Shown one piece after another: positions 1 to 12,020 of a stretch of 64,000 bases of DNA (the stretch's first letter is position 1; each line of letters starts with the position of its first letter). A program made the translations under genes and the position numbers. The notes beneath the pieces are model-generated. The model ran no database searches and had not been told where the DNA came from. It saw only the letters and a program-made list of their open reading frames with translations. The DNA is taken from the NCBI RefSeq assembly GCF_006363915.1, contig NZ_CP040946.1; one strand, 5' to 3'. Source of the stretch: Methylophilus medardensis. GTDB taxonomy: Bacteria > Pseudomonadota > Gammaproteobacteria > Burkholderiales > Methylophilaceae.

Positions 1-152
1 GTCGCTAGTGGGTCGAGCGTGCCGGTGTGACCGGCTTTTTCTGCTTGATACAACCATTTGACCTTTTGTAAGGCCTGATTGGATGAAAAACCGTAGGGCT
101 TGTCGAGCAACAACACACCATGGACGGCGCGTTTAATGCGTTTGAATTGCAT
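1..152 (-). CDS. truB: tRNA pseudouridine(55) synthase TruB, 3' part outside the window
   Basis: Only the first 50 or so codons are present; the gene runs off the left edge. TruB converts U55 in the T-loop of nearly all tRNAs to pseudouridine. The visible N-terminus has the family opening (GVLLLDKPYGFSSN at residues 12-25) and the catalytic-loop motif GHTGTLDPLA near residues 41-50, whose Asp is the nucleophilic residue in this family. The ATG at 150-152 follows the rbfA stop codon by only a few bases, which fits the conserved order rimP-nusA-infB-rbfA-truB. Identification is secure despite the truncation. Confidence 0.93.
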   Translation of the reverse strand, partial: MQFKRIKRAVHGVLLLDKPYGFSSNQALQKVKWLYQAEKAGHTGTLDPLA

Positions 153-158
153 GGCGCC

Positions 159-515
159 TTACTCTTGCGCGGGGGTGTCGGACAAGGCCTCATGGATGAG
201 TTTGTCCATATGCATGCCGCGGTCTATCGATTCGTCATAGACAAAATGCAATTGTGGTACGGTACGGATCATCATGCGCTTGCCCAATTGCGATCGCAAA
301 AAGCCAGCCGCTTTTTCAAGCCCGGCTTGTAAGCCCTTGCTGTTTTTCTGCGCCGCATAAAACACTTTGGCATGCGCCATATCACCCGTCACCTCCACTC
401 CGGTGAGAGTGACCATTTGCACGCGCGGGTCTTTGATCTCAAACATGAGCAAATCCGCCAATTCACGGCGCATTTGCTCAGAGACACGGTCATTTCGGGA
501 AAATGCTTTAGCCAT
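159..515 (-). CDS. rbfA: 30S ribosome-binding factor RbfA
   Basis: 118 residues, the normal length for RbfA, a KH-fold protein that binds immature 30S subunits and assists 16S 5'-end maturation and cold adaptation. The family pattern is visible: an N-terminal helix with RVSEQMRRELADLL, then IKDPRV and the strand-rich VTLTGVEVTGD and AKVFY segments. Its ATG overlaps the infB stop codon by one base (TAATG), indicating translational coupling inside the rimP-truB operon. There is no competing interpretation. Confidence 0.96.
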   Translation of the reverse strand: MAKAFSRNDRVSEQMRRELADLLMFEIKDPRVQMVTLTGVEVTGDMAHAKVFYAAQKNSKGLQAGLEKAAGFLRSQLGKRMMIRTVPQLHFVYDESIDRGMHMDKLIHEALSDTPAQE

Positions 516-3223
516 TACAGGGTACGCGCCACTTCCACCACTTCATAGACTTCTAGAATATCGCCCACTTCGATTTCGTTGTAATTTTTGAGTGACAAAC
601 CACATTCAAAGTTGTTTTTAACTTCTTTGACGTCATCTTTAAAGCGTTTCAGAGAATCCAATTCACCCGTGTGAATAATGACATTGTTACGCAACACACG
701 CACTTTAGAGTTACGTTTCACCGAGCCATCTTGTACATAACAACCAGCGACCGCACCCACTTTGGAGATTCGATAGACTTCGCGGATTTCTACCGTACCA
801 ATCATTTGCTCTTTCTGCTCTGGTGCTAGCATGCCACCCAACGCAGCCTTGATCTCATCGACCGCTTCGTAAATGATGTTGTAGTAGCGCAAATCGACAT
901 CTAAGTTTTCGACCAGTTTACGGGCACCGGCATCGGCACGCACGTTAAAGCCAATCAATACCGCCTTAGAGGCCGCGGCCAAGTTGACATCTGATTCGCT
1001 AATAGCACCCACAGCGGTGTGAATGATATTGACTCGGACTTCGTTGGTAGACAATTTTTGCAAACTAGTGGTCAACGCTTCGAAAGAGCCTTGTACATCT
1101 GACTTCACAATCAGGTTCAGGGTCTGCACTTCACCTTCCGCCATTTGCTCAAACATATTCTCAAGTTTGGCGGCTTGTTGCTTGGCCAGTTTCACATCGC
1201 GGAACTTACCTTGACGGAACAGGGCAATCTCTCGTGCTTTACGCTCATCATTCAATACAATGGTTTCTTCGCCGGCACTTGGCACATCAGACAAGCCCAA
1301 TACCTCTACCGGAATAGAAGGGCCTGCTTCTTTAATATCATTACCGTTTTCATCCAACATGGCGCGTACGCGACCATAAGCAGTGCCAGCCAGCAACATG
1401 TCACCACGGCGCAGAATCCCTGACTGAATCAGCACAGTAGTCACCGGACCACGCCCTTTGTCCAAACGGCCTTCAATCACCAAGCCTTTTGCTGGCGTAT
1501 TTTTCGGTGAAGTCAGTTCCAATACTTCTGCTTGCAGCAGCACCGCTTCAAGCAACTCGTCAATGCCTTTACCTGTTTTAGCAGACACTTCACGGAACAT
1601 GGTTTCACCACCATATTCTTCAGGCACCACTTCATGCGTGATCAATTCATTTTTAACACGATCTGGTTGCGCTTCTGGCTTATCGACCTTGTTGATCGCA
1701 ACCACGATAGGCACATTACCGGCCTTGGCGTGGTGGATCGCCTCAATCGTTTGTGGCATCACACCATCATCGGCAGAAACCACCAGAATCACAATATCCG
1801 TAGCTTTTGCACCACGCGCACGCATCGCTGTAAACGCCTCGTGACCCGGGGTATCGAGGAAGGTCACCATACCACGTGGTGTTTCTACGTGATAAGCACC
1901 AATGTGCTGCGTAATGCCGCCTGCCTCGCCTGAAGCCACTCGACTGCGACGAATATAATCCAACAGCGACGTTTTACCATGGTCAACGTGACCCATGACG
2001 GTCACCACCGGCGGACGCGATTCCATCACGGCCTCAACGCTCTCGGTCTCTTCCAAGAAGCTCTCTGGGTCATTGGCAGCGGCAGCCTGAGCCTTATGGC
2101 CCATTTCTTCGACCAGAATAATGGCCGTGTCTTGATCTAGCACCTGGTTGATCGTGACCATCATGCCCATTTTCATCAACGCCTTGATTACCTCAGCCGC
2201 TTTGACTGACATTTTATGCGCCAGATCTGCGACTGAAATTGTTTCAGGCACCATGATCTCTTTGATCAACGGCTCGGTTGGTGCATTAAATGCGTGCTGG
2301 TCATCCTTGCTGGGTTTGTGGTGTTTGCCCTTAGGACTGCGCCAGCCTTGCGCGGCACCAGCGGCGGCATCCCCACGCGTTTTAATGCCACGCTTCTTGT
2401 TCTCGTTGTCAGTCCAATCACGGTTATCCGTTTTGGCTTTTTTGTCTTTGGTTTCTGGTTTATCCGTAGGCTTATTGGCCGGCTTGTGTAAAGTGCCTTC
2501 AGATAATTTGGTTGCCACCGGTTTATTTTTTGCAGCTTCGGCTTCGGCTTGTCTTTTGGCTTCTTCTTCTGCACGGCGCAAGGTCAGCGCTTGTTTACGT
2601 TGCACATCTTCGGCTTGCAAAGCAGATAATTTAGCTGCGCGTACCGCCTCATTTTCACGTAGAGCGATCTCTTGCGCGGATAACACTGCGCCTTTTTTCG
2701 CAACTACTGGCGCTTCAACCACAGGAGTAGCTTCAACCACTGGCGCTGCGACAGGTGCTGGCTCCGGTTCCGGCTCTGGCTCAGGTACGACCTCAGGAAT
2801 GACTTCAACCACCGGTGCCTCAGGCACGATTTCTTCAACTTCAACAGGCAATGCCTCAGCGACTTCGGGCAAGGCTTGTTCAACCTCATCAAAGGCAGCT
2901 TCTGCGGCGGGTTCAAAACCCATTTCAGGACGTTCAAGCACGCGCTTTTTACGCACTTCGACTTGAATGGTGCGCGCTTTGCCAGAACTATCGAGTTTTT
3001 TGATCTCGGTATTCTGTTTACGCGTCAAAGTAATCTTGTTTTTGGGGGCATTCGCCGCACCATGCTCTTTACGCAAGTAATCTAGCAAGGCAGCCTTGTC
3101 ACCTTCTTCCAAAAAATCATCCACAGACGTTTTATTAACGCCTGCGCTTTTCAGTTGCTCGATGAGCAGAGTCGTTGGAAGACCCAGCTCTGCGGCAAAT
3201 TGTGCGACGGTTGAAAGTGCCAT
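515..3223 (-). CDS. infB: translation initiation factor IF-2
   Basis: 902 residues. IF-2 is the GTPase that delivers fMet-tRNA to the 30S subunit and promotes subunit joining. Domains in order: an IF2_N module at about 1-50; a low-complexity Pro/Glu/Val-rich linker at about 110-175 and a charged Ala/Lys/Glu-rich stretch to about 310, both typical of proteobacterial IF-2; a second IF2_N module at about 325-375; then the G domain with G1 GHVDHGKTS (411-419), G3 DTPGH (457-461) and G4 NKVD (511-514); then the beta-barrel and C-terminal domains. The linker is the only poorly conserved part. Fourth gene from the 3' end of the rimP operon. Confidence 0.97.
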   Translation of the reverse strand: MALSTVAQFAAELGLPTTLLIEQLKSAGVNKTSVDDFLEEGDKAALLDYLRKEHGAANAPKNKITLTRKQNTEIKKLDSSGKARTIQVEVRKKRVLERPEMGFEPAAEAAFDEVEQALPEVAEALPVEVEEIVPEAPVVEVIPEVVPEPEPEPEPAPVAAPVVEATPVVEAPVVAKKGAVLSAQEIALRENEAVRAAKLSALQAEDVQRKQALTLRRAEEEAKRQAEAEAAKNKPVATKLSEGTLHKPANKPTDKPETKDKKAKTDNRDWTDNENKKRGIKTRGDAAAGAAQGWRSPKGKHHKPSKDDQHAFNAPTEPLIKEIMVPETISVADLAHKMSVKAAEVIKALMKMGMMVTINQVLDQDTAIILVEEMGHKAQAAAANDPESFLEETESVEAVMESRPPVVTVMGHVDHGKTSLLDYIRRSRVASGEAGGITQHIGAYHVETPRGMVTFLDTPGHEAFTAMRARGAKATDIVILVVSADDGVMPQTIEAIHHAKAGNVPIVVAINKVDKPEAQPDRVKNELITHEVVPEEYGGETMFREVSAKTGKGIDELLEAVLLQAEVLELTSPKNTPAKGLVIEGRLDKGRGPVTTVLIQSGILRRGDMLLAGTAYGRVRAMLDENGNDIKEAGPSIPVEVLGLSDVPSAGEETIVLNDERKAREIALFRQGKFRDVKLAKQQAAKLENMFEQMAEGEVQTLNLIVKSDVQGSFEALTTSLQKLSTNEVRVNIIHTAVGAISESDVNLAAASKAVLIGFNVRADAGARKLVENLDVDLRYYNIIYEAVDEIKAALGGMLAPEQKEQMIGTVEIREVYRISKVGAVAGCYVQDGSVKRNSKVRVLRNNVIIHTGELDSLKRFKDDVKEVKNNFECGLSLKNYNEIEVGDILEVYEVVEVARTL

Positions 3224-3290
3224 GTACTGCTCCAGTTCAATTACTTTATTTTTTAATTAAGATGTATGCATGATGTCTTAACCGCATAGG

Positions 3291-4757
3291 TTACTTAAAC
3301 CAAGGTGCACGTGCGGTCATAATTAATGCCTTCGCACGCTCTTCATCTATTCCTGTCAACTCCACCAACTCATCGACTGCGAGCTCTGCCAGATCTTCAC
3401 TGGTATGGATTTCGCTGGCGGCGAGTTTATGGGCGGTATCCGCGTCCATGCCTTCCAGTGTCATCAAGTCGTTGGTGTCTTCTTCGACCTTCTCTTCTTT
3501 GGCAATGGCTTCGGTCAACAACGCTGCACGCGCCCGCGCACGGAGCTCATTGATGGTGTCTTCATCGAATGCTTCGATTTCAGACATCTCTGCCAATGGC
3601 ACATAAGCAATTTCTTCTAATGTGCTAAACCCTTCTTGTACCAAAATGTCAGCCACTTCTTCATCCACGTCCAGCTTTTCAATAAACAGCTGGCTGATTT
3701 TGGCATACTCATCCTGACTTTTTTGCGCAGCAGCTTCTTCTGTCAGGATATTTAGATTCCAACCTGTGAGCTCTGAAGCCAGACGCACGTTTTGACCGTT
3801 ACGACCAATCGCCACTGCCAATTGCTCCTCATTCACCACCACGTCCATACTATGTGCATCTTCGTCGACCACGATAGATGTCACTTCAGCCGGGGCCAAG
3901 GCGTTAATCACAAATTGCGCAGGATCCATGCTCCAAAGCACAATGTCTACACGCTCGCCACCGAGTTCAGACGTCACCGCCTGCACACGTGAACCGCGCA
4001 TCCCTACACAAGTCCCAACGGGGTCTAAACGCTGATCATTGGTTTTGACCGCAATCTTAGAGCGCAAACCTGGGTCACGTGCAGCAGCACGAATTTCAAG
4101 TAAACCTTCTTCTATCTCTGGCACCTCTAACTCAAACAAGCGCTTGAGAAAATCTGGTGCGACACGGGATAAGATCAACTGCGGACCACGGCCCCCGCGA
4201 TCAACGCGTGACAAATAAGCACGCACGCGGTCACCCACGCGCAAGTTTTCCTTTTGGATCATGGCCTCGCGCGGCAATAAGCACTCGATACGACCGACTT
4301 CAATGATCGCATTGCCCTTCTCCATGCGCTTAATCACGCCAGTGACCAAGCTTTCACCACGCGCCAAAAAGTCTTGAATCATTTGCTCACGTTCGGCTTC
4401 ACGGACTTTTTGTAAAATCACCTGCTTGGCTGCTTGCGCGCCAATCCGACCAAATGAGATAGACTCTAAAGGCGCTTCGACATAATCACCGATCTGTCTA
4501 CCCGCAGCCCTGTCATCCTCTTCATCAAACTGATAAGCGGAGCTTTCGAGCAAGTCGTATTCCACATACTGCCAACGTCTGAAGGTTTTATAATCACCGG
4601 TTTCGCGATCAATTTCAACGCGAATATCAGCGCCTTCTTCATGGTTTTTTTTCGTTGCCGAAGCCAATGCCAGTTCTAAAGCAGTAAAAATAACCTCTTT
4701 ATCCACATTCTTTTCATGTGCAAGGGCATCAACCAACAACAATAATTCACGACTCAT
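3291..4757 (-). CDS. nusA: transcription termination/antitermination factor NusA
   Basis: 488 residues. NusA binds RNA polymerase, promotes pausing and intrinsic termination, and joins the rRNA antitermination complex. The order is NusA N-terminal domain (MSRELLLLVDALAHEKNV), S1 domain (about 135-200), two KH modules (around 230-345, with KTNDQRLDPVGTCVG and AIGRNGQNVRLA), then two C-terminal acidic repeats ending in TARAPWFK, as in the long proteobacterial form. The start at 4757 is chosen because MSREL is the family N-terminus and GGAG sits about six bases before it; an upstream in-frame TTG at 4769 would place that ribosome binding site inside the gene. Confidence 0.96.
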   Translation of the reverse strand: MSRELLLLVDALAHEKNVDKEVIFTALELALASATKKNHEEGADIRVEIDRETGDYKTFRRWQYVEYDLLESSAYQFDEEDDRAAGRQIGDYVEAPLESISFGRIGAQAAKQVILQKVREAEREQMIQDFLARGESLVTGVIKRMEKGNAIIEVGRIECLLPREAMIQKENLRVGDRVRAYLSRVDRGGRGPQLILSRVAPDFLKRLFELEVPEIEEGLLEIRAAARDPGLRSKIAVKTNDQRLDPVGTCVGMRGSRVQAVTSELGGERVDIVLWSMDPAQFVINALAPAEVTSIVVDEDAHSMDVVVNEEQLAVAIGRNGQNVRLASELTGWNLNILTEEAAAQKSQDEYAKISQLFIEKLDVDEEVADILVQEGFSTLEEIAYVPLAEMSEIEAFDEDTINELRARARAALLTEAIAKEEKVEEDTNDLMTLEGMDADTAHKLAASEIHTSEDLAELAVDELVELTGIDEERAKALIMTARAPWFK

Positions 4758-4796
4758 CGTAATCTCCAACTCACCGTACGGATTAGCTATAACAAA

Positions 4797-5285
4797 TTAA
4801 TCAAAGACAGGACTTAAACGCGCCTTGTCAATATTATCCAGCGACAATCTATAAACCCAGCCATCGCACTCTACTACTACTTTACCGTCTTCAACGCCCT
4901 GCAGCTGTCCCAAAAAAGTCTTTCTTGGTAAGCTAGTTGCAGTGGCCTTTGGGCCATCGTCTTGAATGCCAACACGCAATTTAATGAGTGCGCGCTCGCC
5001 AACAAAACGGATAAAATCGGCAGCCTTGCTTAATACTCGATCCAAGCCTGCAGATGAGACTTCTAAACGGTCATAGTCAATATCCAACTCAACGGTTAAT
5101 ACATTGCCAAGTTGATTACTGACCAATACACAGTCATCAATCGTAACGCTATCTTTGTTGTCTTTTGGCGTTAGCTTGTCAATAAATACCCGCAACAGCT
5201 TGCCACGGTTGGATGTTTCAAAATCCACCAACTCATATCCCAATTGGGTCACTGTCTTTTCAACTACCGAATGCAAATTTTGCAT
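4797..5285 (-). CDS. rimP: ribosome maturation factor RimP
   Basis: 162 residues from the ATG at 5285. RimP binds the 30S subunit early in assembly. The sequence shows the family N-terminal alpha/beta domain (QLGYELVDFETSNRG) and a central core with LSKAADFIRFVGE. A longer frame reaches 5342, but it would run through a predicted promoter-proximal hairpin and lacks family similarity; MQNLHSVVEKTV has the expected alignment and an AAGGGTG ribosome binding site. First gene of the rimP-nusA-infB-rbfA-truB operon. Confidence 0.93.
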   Translation of the reverse strand: MQNLHSVVEKTVTQLGYELVDFETSNRGKLLRVFIDKLTPKDNKDSVTIDDCVLVSNQLGNVLTVELDIDYDRLEVSSAGLDRVLSKAADFIRFVGERALIKLRVGIQDDGPKATATSLPRKTFLGQLQGVEDGKVVVECDGWVYRLSLDNIDKARLSPVFD

Positions 5286-5313
5286 ACGCACCCTTAAATC
5301 AAAACGTAACGTC

Positions 5314-5342
5314 CAAAAACAAAAAATGGGCCTAACGCCCAT
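5314..5342 (-). terminator. promoter-proximal hairpin with U-tract in the rimP leader (attenuator candidate)
   Basis: Reading on the minus strand, ATGGGC-GTTAG-GCCCAT (5342-5326) is a perfect 6-bp stem followed at once by a T-rich run of about 13 bases (to 5314). It lies a few bases after the predicted transcription start and before rimP. It has the form of an intrinsic terminator. In a nusA operon such a site could allow autoregulation, but that is inference; it might also just stabilise the 5' end. Confidence 0.5.
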
Positions 5343-5353
5343 CTATCAAATTG

Positions 5354-5381
5354 ATTATACCAAATTTCCGTTTATATTCAA
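5354..5381 (-). promoter_or_regulatory. sigma-70 promoter of the rimP-nusA-infB operon
   Basis: On the minus strand TTGAAT (5381-5376) and a perfect TATAAT (5359-5354) are separated by 16 bp, with an A+T-rich spacer. The predicted start is near 5347, about 60 bases before the rimP ATG. No other convincing promoter lies between the 5S gene and rimP. Confidence 0.7.
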
Positions 5382-5480
5382 AGCCAGACATACACGCAAG
5401 CCGTATTAACAAGTGAATAGACCAAGGCAAGGATAATGCATTGAAACATGCACCTGCGTCTTAATAGCCCAGTCGGGTCA

Positions 5481-5509
5481 ATGACAGCGGCAAGCGAGTC
5501 TTTTAATAT
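5481..5509 (+). promoter_or_regulatory. candidate promoter of a small RNA
   Basis: ATGACA (5481-5486) and TAATAT (5504-5509) are 17 bp apart on the plus strand, in a gap otherwise free of plus-strand genes. Transcription would start near 5516 and stop at the strong hairpin at 5617-5643. Confidence 0.4.
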
Positions 5510-5515
5510 GTTTCT

Positions 5516-5643
5516 ACGTTAAAAGAATAATTAAATTCAAAGCAAGAAATACCGTATTCATACAGTAGGACAGATTTCATGGCAGTCTATTTTGATTTAT
5601 CTAAATAGACTTTAACAACCCGGTGCTTGCACCGGGTTTTTTT
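5516..5643 (+). ncRNA. candidate small RNA of about 128 nt with a 9-codon ORF
   Basis: No tRNA, rRNA or ORF of normal length lies on the plus strand here, yet the stretch ends in a textbook terminator. Within it is an imperfect hairpin around 5551-5566 and an ORF MAVYFDLSK (5579-5608) with an AGGA motif eight bases before its ATG, ending only eight bases before the terminator stem. It could be a dual-function small RNA, a small-peptide mRNA or a relic. I do not recognise a known family. The rest of the gap from 5400 to 5515 shows nothing else. Confidence 0.35.
5617..5643 (+). terminator. strong intrinsic terminator with no annotated upstream gene
   Basis: AACCCGGTGC-TT-GCACCGGGTT is a perfect inverted repeat (5617-5638) followed by a T-run to 5643. 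The minus-strand reading lacks a T-run after the stem, so it works on plus-strand transcripts only. Confidence 0.8.
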
Positions 5644-5736
5644 CTACCTGTTACACAGGTTTATTTGCTATAGCTATTATTTGTTCTGCTAGCAAAACTG
5701 GTTGGCATGAGTTGCTGTGTGTAACGAGCAATAAAA

Positions 5737-5764
5737 AACCCTCGACTATAGTCGAGGGTTTTTA
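5737..5764 (-). terminator. terminator of the rRNA operon
   Basis: AACCCTCGACTATAGTCGAGGGTT (5737-5760; given as a 12-bp self-complementary stem, interrupted at the loop) has T-runs on both strands, five to six bases long. It lies just downstream of the 5S gene on the minus strand, so it is best read as the rrn terminator; it could also stop plus-strand transcripts. The arms are AACCCTCGACTA and TAGTCGAGGGTT. Confidence 0.8.
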
Positions 5765-5772
5765 GGATAGGA

Positions 5773-5887
5773 GCTTGGGGATGACCTACTTTCGCATACG
5801 AAGAGTACACTATCATTGGCGCAAGTTCGTTTCACGGCCCTGTTCGAGATGGGAAGGGGTGGTTCCAAACCGCTATTGTCCCCAAAC
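5773..5887 (-). rRNA. rrf: 5S ribosomal RNA
   Basis: About 115 nt. The minus strand contains the conserved 5S core CCCATCTCGAACAGGG and the self-complementary ends TTTGGGGAC and GTCATCCCCAAGC that form helix I. It is the last gene of the rrn operon, after 23S and before the terminator. Ends are placed by helix I pairing and are good to a few bases. Confidence 0.95.
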
Positions 5888-6175
5888 ATAACTGGTAATG
5901 TTATGCCTGACATATCTGTTGAGATATGTGACATTAAGCTTGCTGAGCCTCGTTTTTTCATGGCGTCAGCCTGCTTTAACAAATTGGAAGAAGTAAAGGA
6001 TTCAAGCAGTCAAGCTTGCTTTCAATGGGATTTAGATCTCGAAACAACATTGTGTTTCTATATTTCTAGATGATTGCCAAATCATATTGCTTTGAACTAC
6101 ACCTCATGGATTTTCATCCTTTAGATTTTTTGTACCGTTTTCACGTTACATCATGGTCTAAGTTTTAAGGTTATA
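5888..6175 (-). other. 23S-5S spacer with the 3' arm of the 23S processing stem
   Basis: The 288-bp spacer holds no gene. Positions 5971-6000 are the reverse complement, with one mismatch and a 2-base gap, of 9302-9333 on the other side of the 23S gene. In the transcript these arms pair to loop out the 23S precursor, the expected RNase III substrate. The rest shows nothing I can name. Confidence 0.7.
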
Positions 6176-9060
<2,885 letters not shown>

Positions 9061-9441
9061 TATAACGTTAAAACCTAAACCCTTTTTAAATCTAGATTTC
9101 GTCGTGCATGAGACACGCGTTACAGGTAATTCTAAAGCACTATCAAACCTCGTTAGATTCGCTTACATCATCAATTTCTTAACAATGTAAACTTCTCAAC
9201 TTGCGTTTAATATATTTATGATTTTGCAATCAATCGATATTATTTCCGGTTAAAAAATAATATCGCCCATTGAATATAAGTTGTCATCACACAACCTATA
9301 TTCCTTTACTTCTTCCATTTTGTTAAAGAGCAGTCTTAGTTTATAAACTAACGTTTAAAAACTAGAAGCAAACATTTAATCAAACTTCAATTAATAACGC
9401 TTGCTTCTAATCTCTAAACCGCAACAAAGATACCAAAGCAT
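9061..9441 (-). other. tRNA-Ala to 23S spacer with boxA and 5' arm of the 23S processing stem
   Basis: The spacer contains no gene. It holds a boxA (9318-9332) and the 5' arm of the 23S processing stem (9302-9333, pairing with 5971-6000); the arm includes the boxA. The remainder is A+T-rich and shows no feature I can support. Confidence 0.7.
9318..9332 (-). promoter_or_regulatory. boxA antitermination element in the spacer
   Basis: The minus strand reads TGCTCTTTAACAAAA, an exact match to the E. coli-type boxA core TGCTCTTTAACAA bound by NusB/S10. It sits between tRNA-Ala and 23S, where spacer boxA copies are usual. Confidence 0.8.
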
Positions 9442-9517
9442 TGGTGGAGGATGACGGGATCGAACCGACGACCCCCTGCTTGCAAAGCAGGTGCTCTCCC
9501 AGCTGAGCTAATCCCCC
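9442..9517 (-). tRNA. tRNA-Ala (anticodon TGC)
   Basis: 76 nt, cloverleaf by eye. The acceptor arm GGGGGAT pairs with ATCCTCC (one G-U pair), the D-arm contains AGCTCAGCTGGGAGAGC, the anticodon loop reads TTTGCAA, the T-arm is GTCGGTTCGATCCC, and CCA is encoded. Lies between tRNA-Ile and 23S, as in most proteobacterial rrn operons. Confidence 0.97.
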
Positions 9518-9526
9518 AATATTCGG

Positions 9527-9603
9527 TGGTGGGTCTGGTTGGGCTCGAACCAACGACCCCCGCCTTATCAAGACGGTGCTCTAACCAGCTGAGCTACAGA
9601 CCC
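9527..9603 (-). tRNA. tRNA-Ile (anticodon GAT)
   Basis: 77 nt. The acceptor arm GGGTCTG pairs with CAGACCC, the anticodon loop reads TTGATAA, the T-arm is GTTGGTTCGAGCCC, and CCA is encoded. It sits between 16S and tRNA-Ala. The spacing of nine bases to tRNA-Ala is typical. Confidence 0.97.
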
Positions 9604-9644
9604 TAAGGCGGTTTGCCTAAATCTTTGTTGCTGCTTAATTTCAA

Positions 9645-9657
9645 GATGACTGATAAG
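9645..9657 (-). other. 3' arm of the 16S processing stem
   Basis: These 13 bases are a perfect reverse complement of 11445-11457 upstream of 16S. In the primary transcript the two arms pair and loop out the 16S precursor, the usual RNase III substrate. Confidence 0.65.
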
Positions 9658-9687
9658 AGTGAATGCTTGAAGCCGAGTGATCTTCTC

Positions 9688-11230
<1,543 letters not shown>

Positions 11231-11444
11231 ATTCCTAACTATTACTTTTTACCTCTTTTTATCACTTGTGATAATCACAATTAATAAATCAAGGCGGTAT
11301 TCGATTCGCTTATATCTCAAATTCATTTCAAGGTATGTGTGTAAAAAACACTGTACATACTTGTCATAAATCTAAGTGTAAAGCATTTGTATTTTCTGAG
11401 TTTCTACGCATTAAATGCGCTTCACTCAACTACAAACACCCACA

Positions 11445-11457
11445 CTTATCAGTCATC
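11445..11457 (-). other. 5' arm of the 16S processing stem
   Basis: Perfect 13-base reverse complement of 9645-9657, located about 215 bases upstream of the mature 16S 5' end within the rrn leader. Confidence 0.65.
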
Positions 11458-11461
11458 CTAA

Positions 11462-11474
11462 TTTTTAAAGAACA
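11462..11474 (-). promoter_or_regulatory. boxA antitermination element in the rrn leader
   Basis: The minus strand reads TGTTCTTTAAAAA, close to the boxA consensus TGCTCTTTAACAA. It lies between the rrn promoter and the 16S processing stem, the normal location. Confidence 0.7.
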
Positions 11475-11521
11475 TCAGCTTCTAGCTGTTTTCGTTACCG
11501 TTGTTGCGTAACGAGGTGCGC

Positions 11522-11585
11522 ATTATATAGGGCTGAGCTTTGCGGTCAACCCCTATTTTTACCTTTTTACAGTTTTGTTACAAAT
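11522..11585 (-). promoter_or_regulatory. rRNA operon promoter with A+T-rich UP element
   Basis: Minus strand TTGACC (11549-11544), a 16-bp spacer, and a perfect TATAAT (11527-11522), followed by GCGCACC, a GC-rich discriminator as expected for stringent control. Directly upstream is an A/T-rich tract of about 35 bases (11550-11585) that resembles an UP element. It overlaps nothing but the space after the cupin gene. The rest of the 11231-11521 leader holds boxA and the processing arm only. Confidence 0.85.
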
Positions 11586-11591
11586 TGATGA

Positions 11592-11915
11592 TTATTTCGT
11601 GAAAGCAGCTTTTAGACGTAACCAAGTTTGCGTCACGACATTGCCATCTAAACGATAATGTTTGTGCAATGGTTGCTTCACCTCCCAGCTGACCTTTAGC
11701 CCAGCGGGGAACACCACAAAGTCACCTTTGCCAAAATGGACTGGCGCGCCGCCCACTGGGGTTGCTACGCATTCGCCTTCTAATATATATGCCTGCTCTT
11801 GCTCATGAAACGTCCAATCAAAGGTGGATACTTCTTTTTTCCAGGTGGGCCATTTGGCAACACCGAGATCCTTTAATTGTGTTTCGGCAGGATTGTGCTG
11901 AACTTGAATTGACAT
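11592..11915 (-). CDS. small cupin protein (DUF861/Cupin_3 type)
   Basis: 107 residues, one jelly-roll domain. Features of the Cupin_3 (EutQ/ureidoglycine aminohydrolase-like) family: WTFHEQEQAYILEGECVATP around residues 34-53, the GKGDFVVFPAGLKVSWEV turn at about 62-79 and a terminal basic tail. Glu and the Tyr/His-poor metal site suggest a sugar- or small-molecule-binding cupin; the substrate is unknown. Ribosome binding site AAGGAG lies seven bases before the ATG. Monocistronic and directly upstream of the rrn promoter with no terminator seen between them, so some read-through into rrn is possible. Confidence 0.8.
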   Translation of the reverse strand: MSIQVQHNPAETQLKDLGVAKWPTWKKEVSTFDWTFHEQEQAYILEGECVATPVGGAPVHFGKGDFVVFPAGLKVSWEVKQPLHKHYRLDGNVVTQTWLRLKAAFTK

Positions 11916-11944
11916 GCGGTAACTCCTTTGTCGAAAGCGCGCAT

Positions 11945-11973
11945 TTTATAGGAAGCCGGCCTTTAGGAGTCAG
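11945..11973 (-). promoter_or_regulatory. sigma-70 promoter of the cupin gene
   Basis: Minus strand CTGACT (11973-11968), 17-bp spacer, TATAAA (11950-11945), 30 bases upstream of the cupin ATG and divergent from tsaC. Confidence 0.6.
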
Positions 11974-12020
11974 CTCTTTACAGAGTAAAATAGATTTTTA
12001 ATTATCATTTTGAGCATTTC

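Noticed and set aside
2148..2966. Long plus-strand ORF of 272 codons opposite infB
   Set aside because: Antisense shadow of the low-complexity IF-2 linker; composition is a mirror of that region and no ribosome binding site is present.
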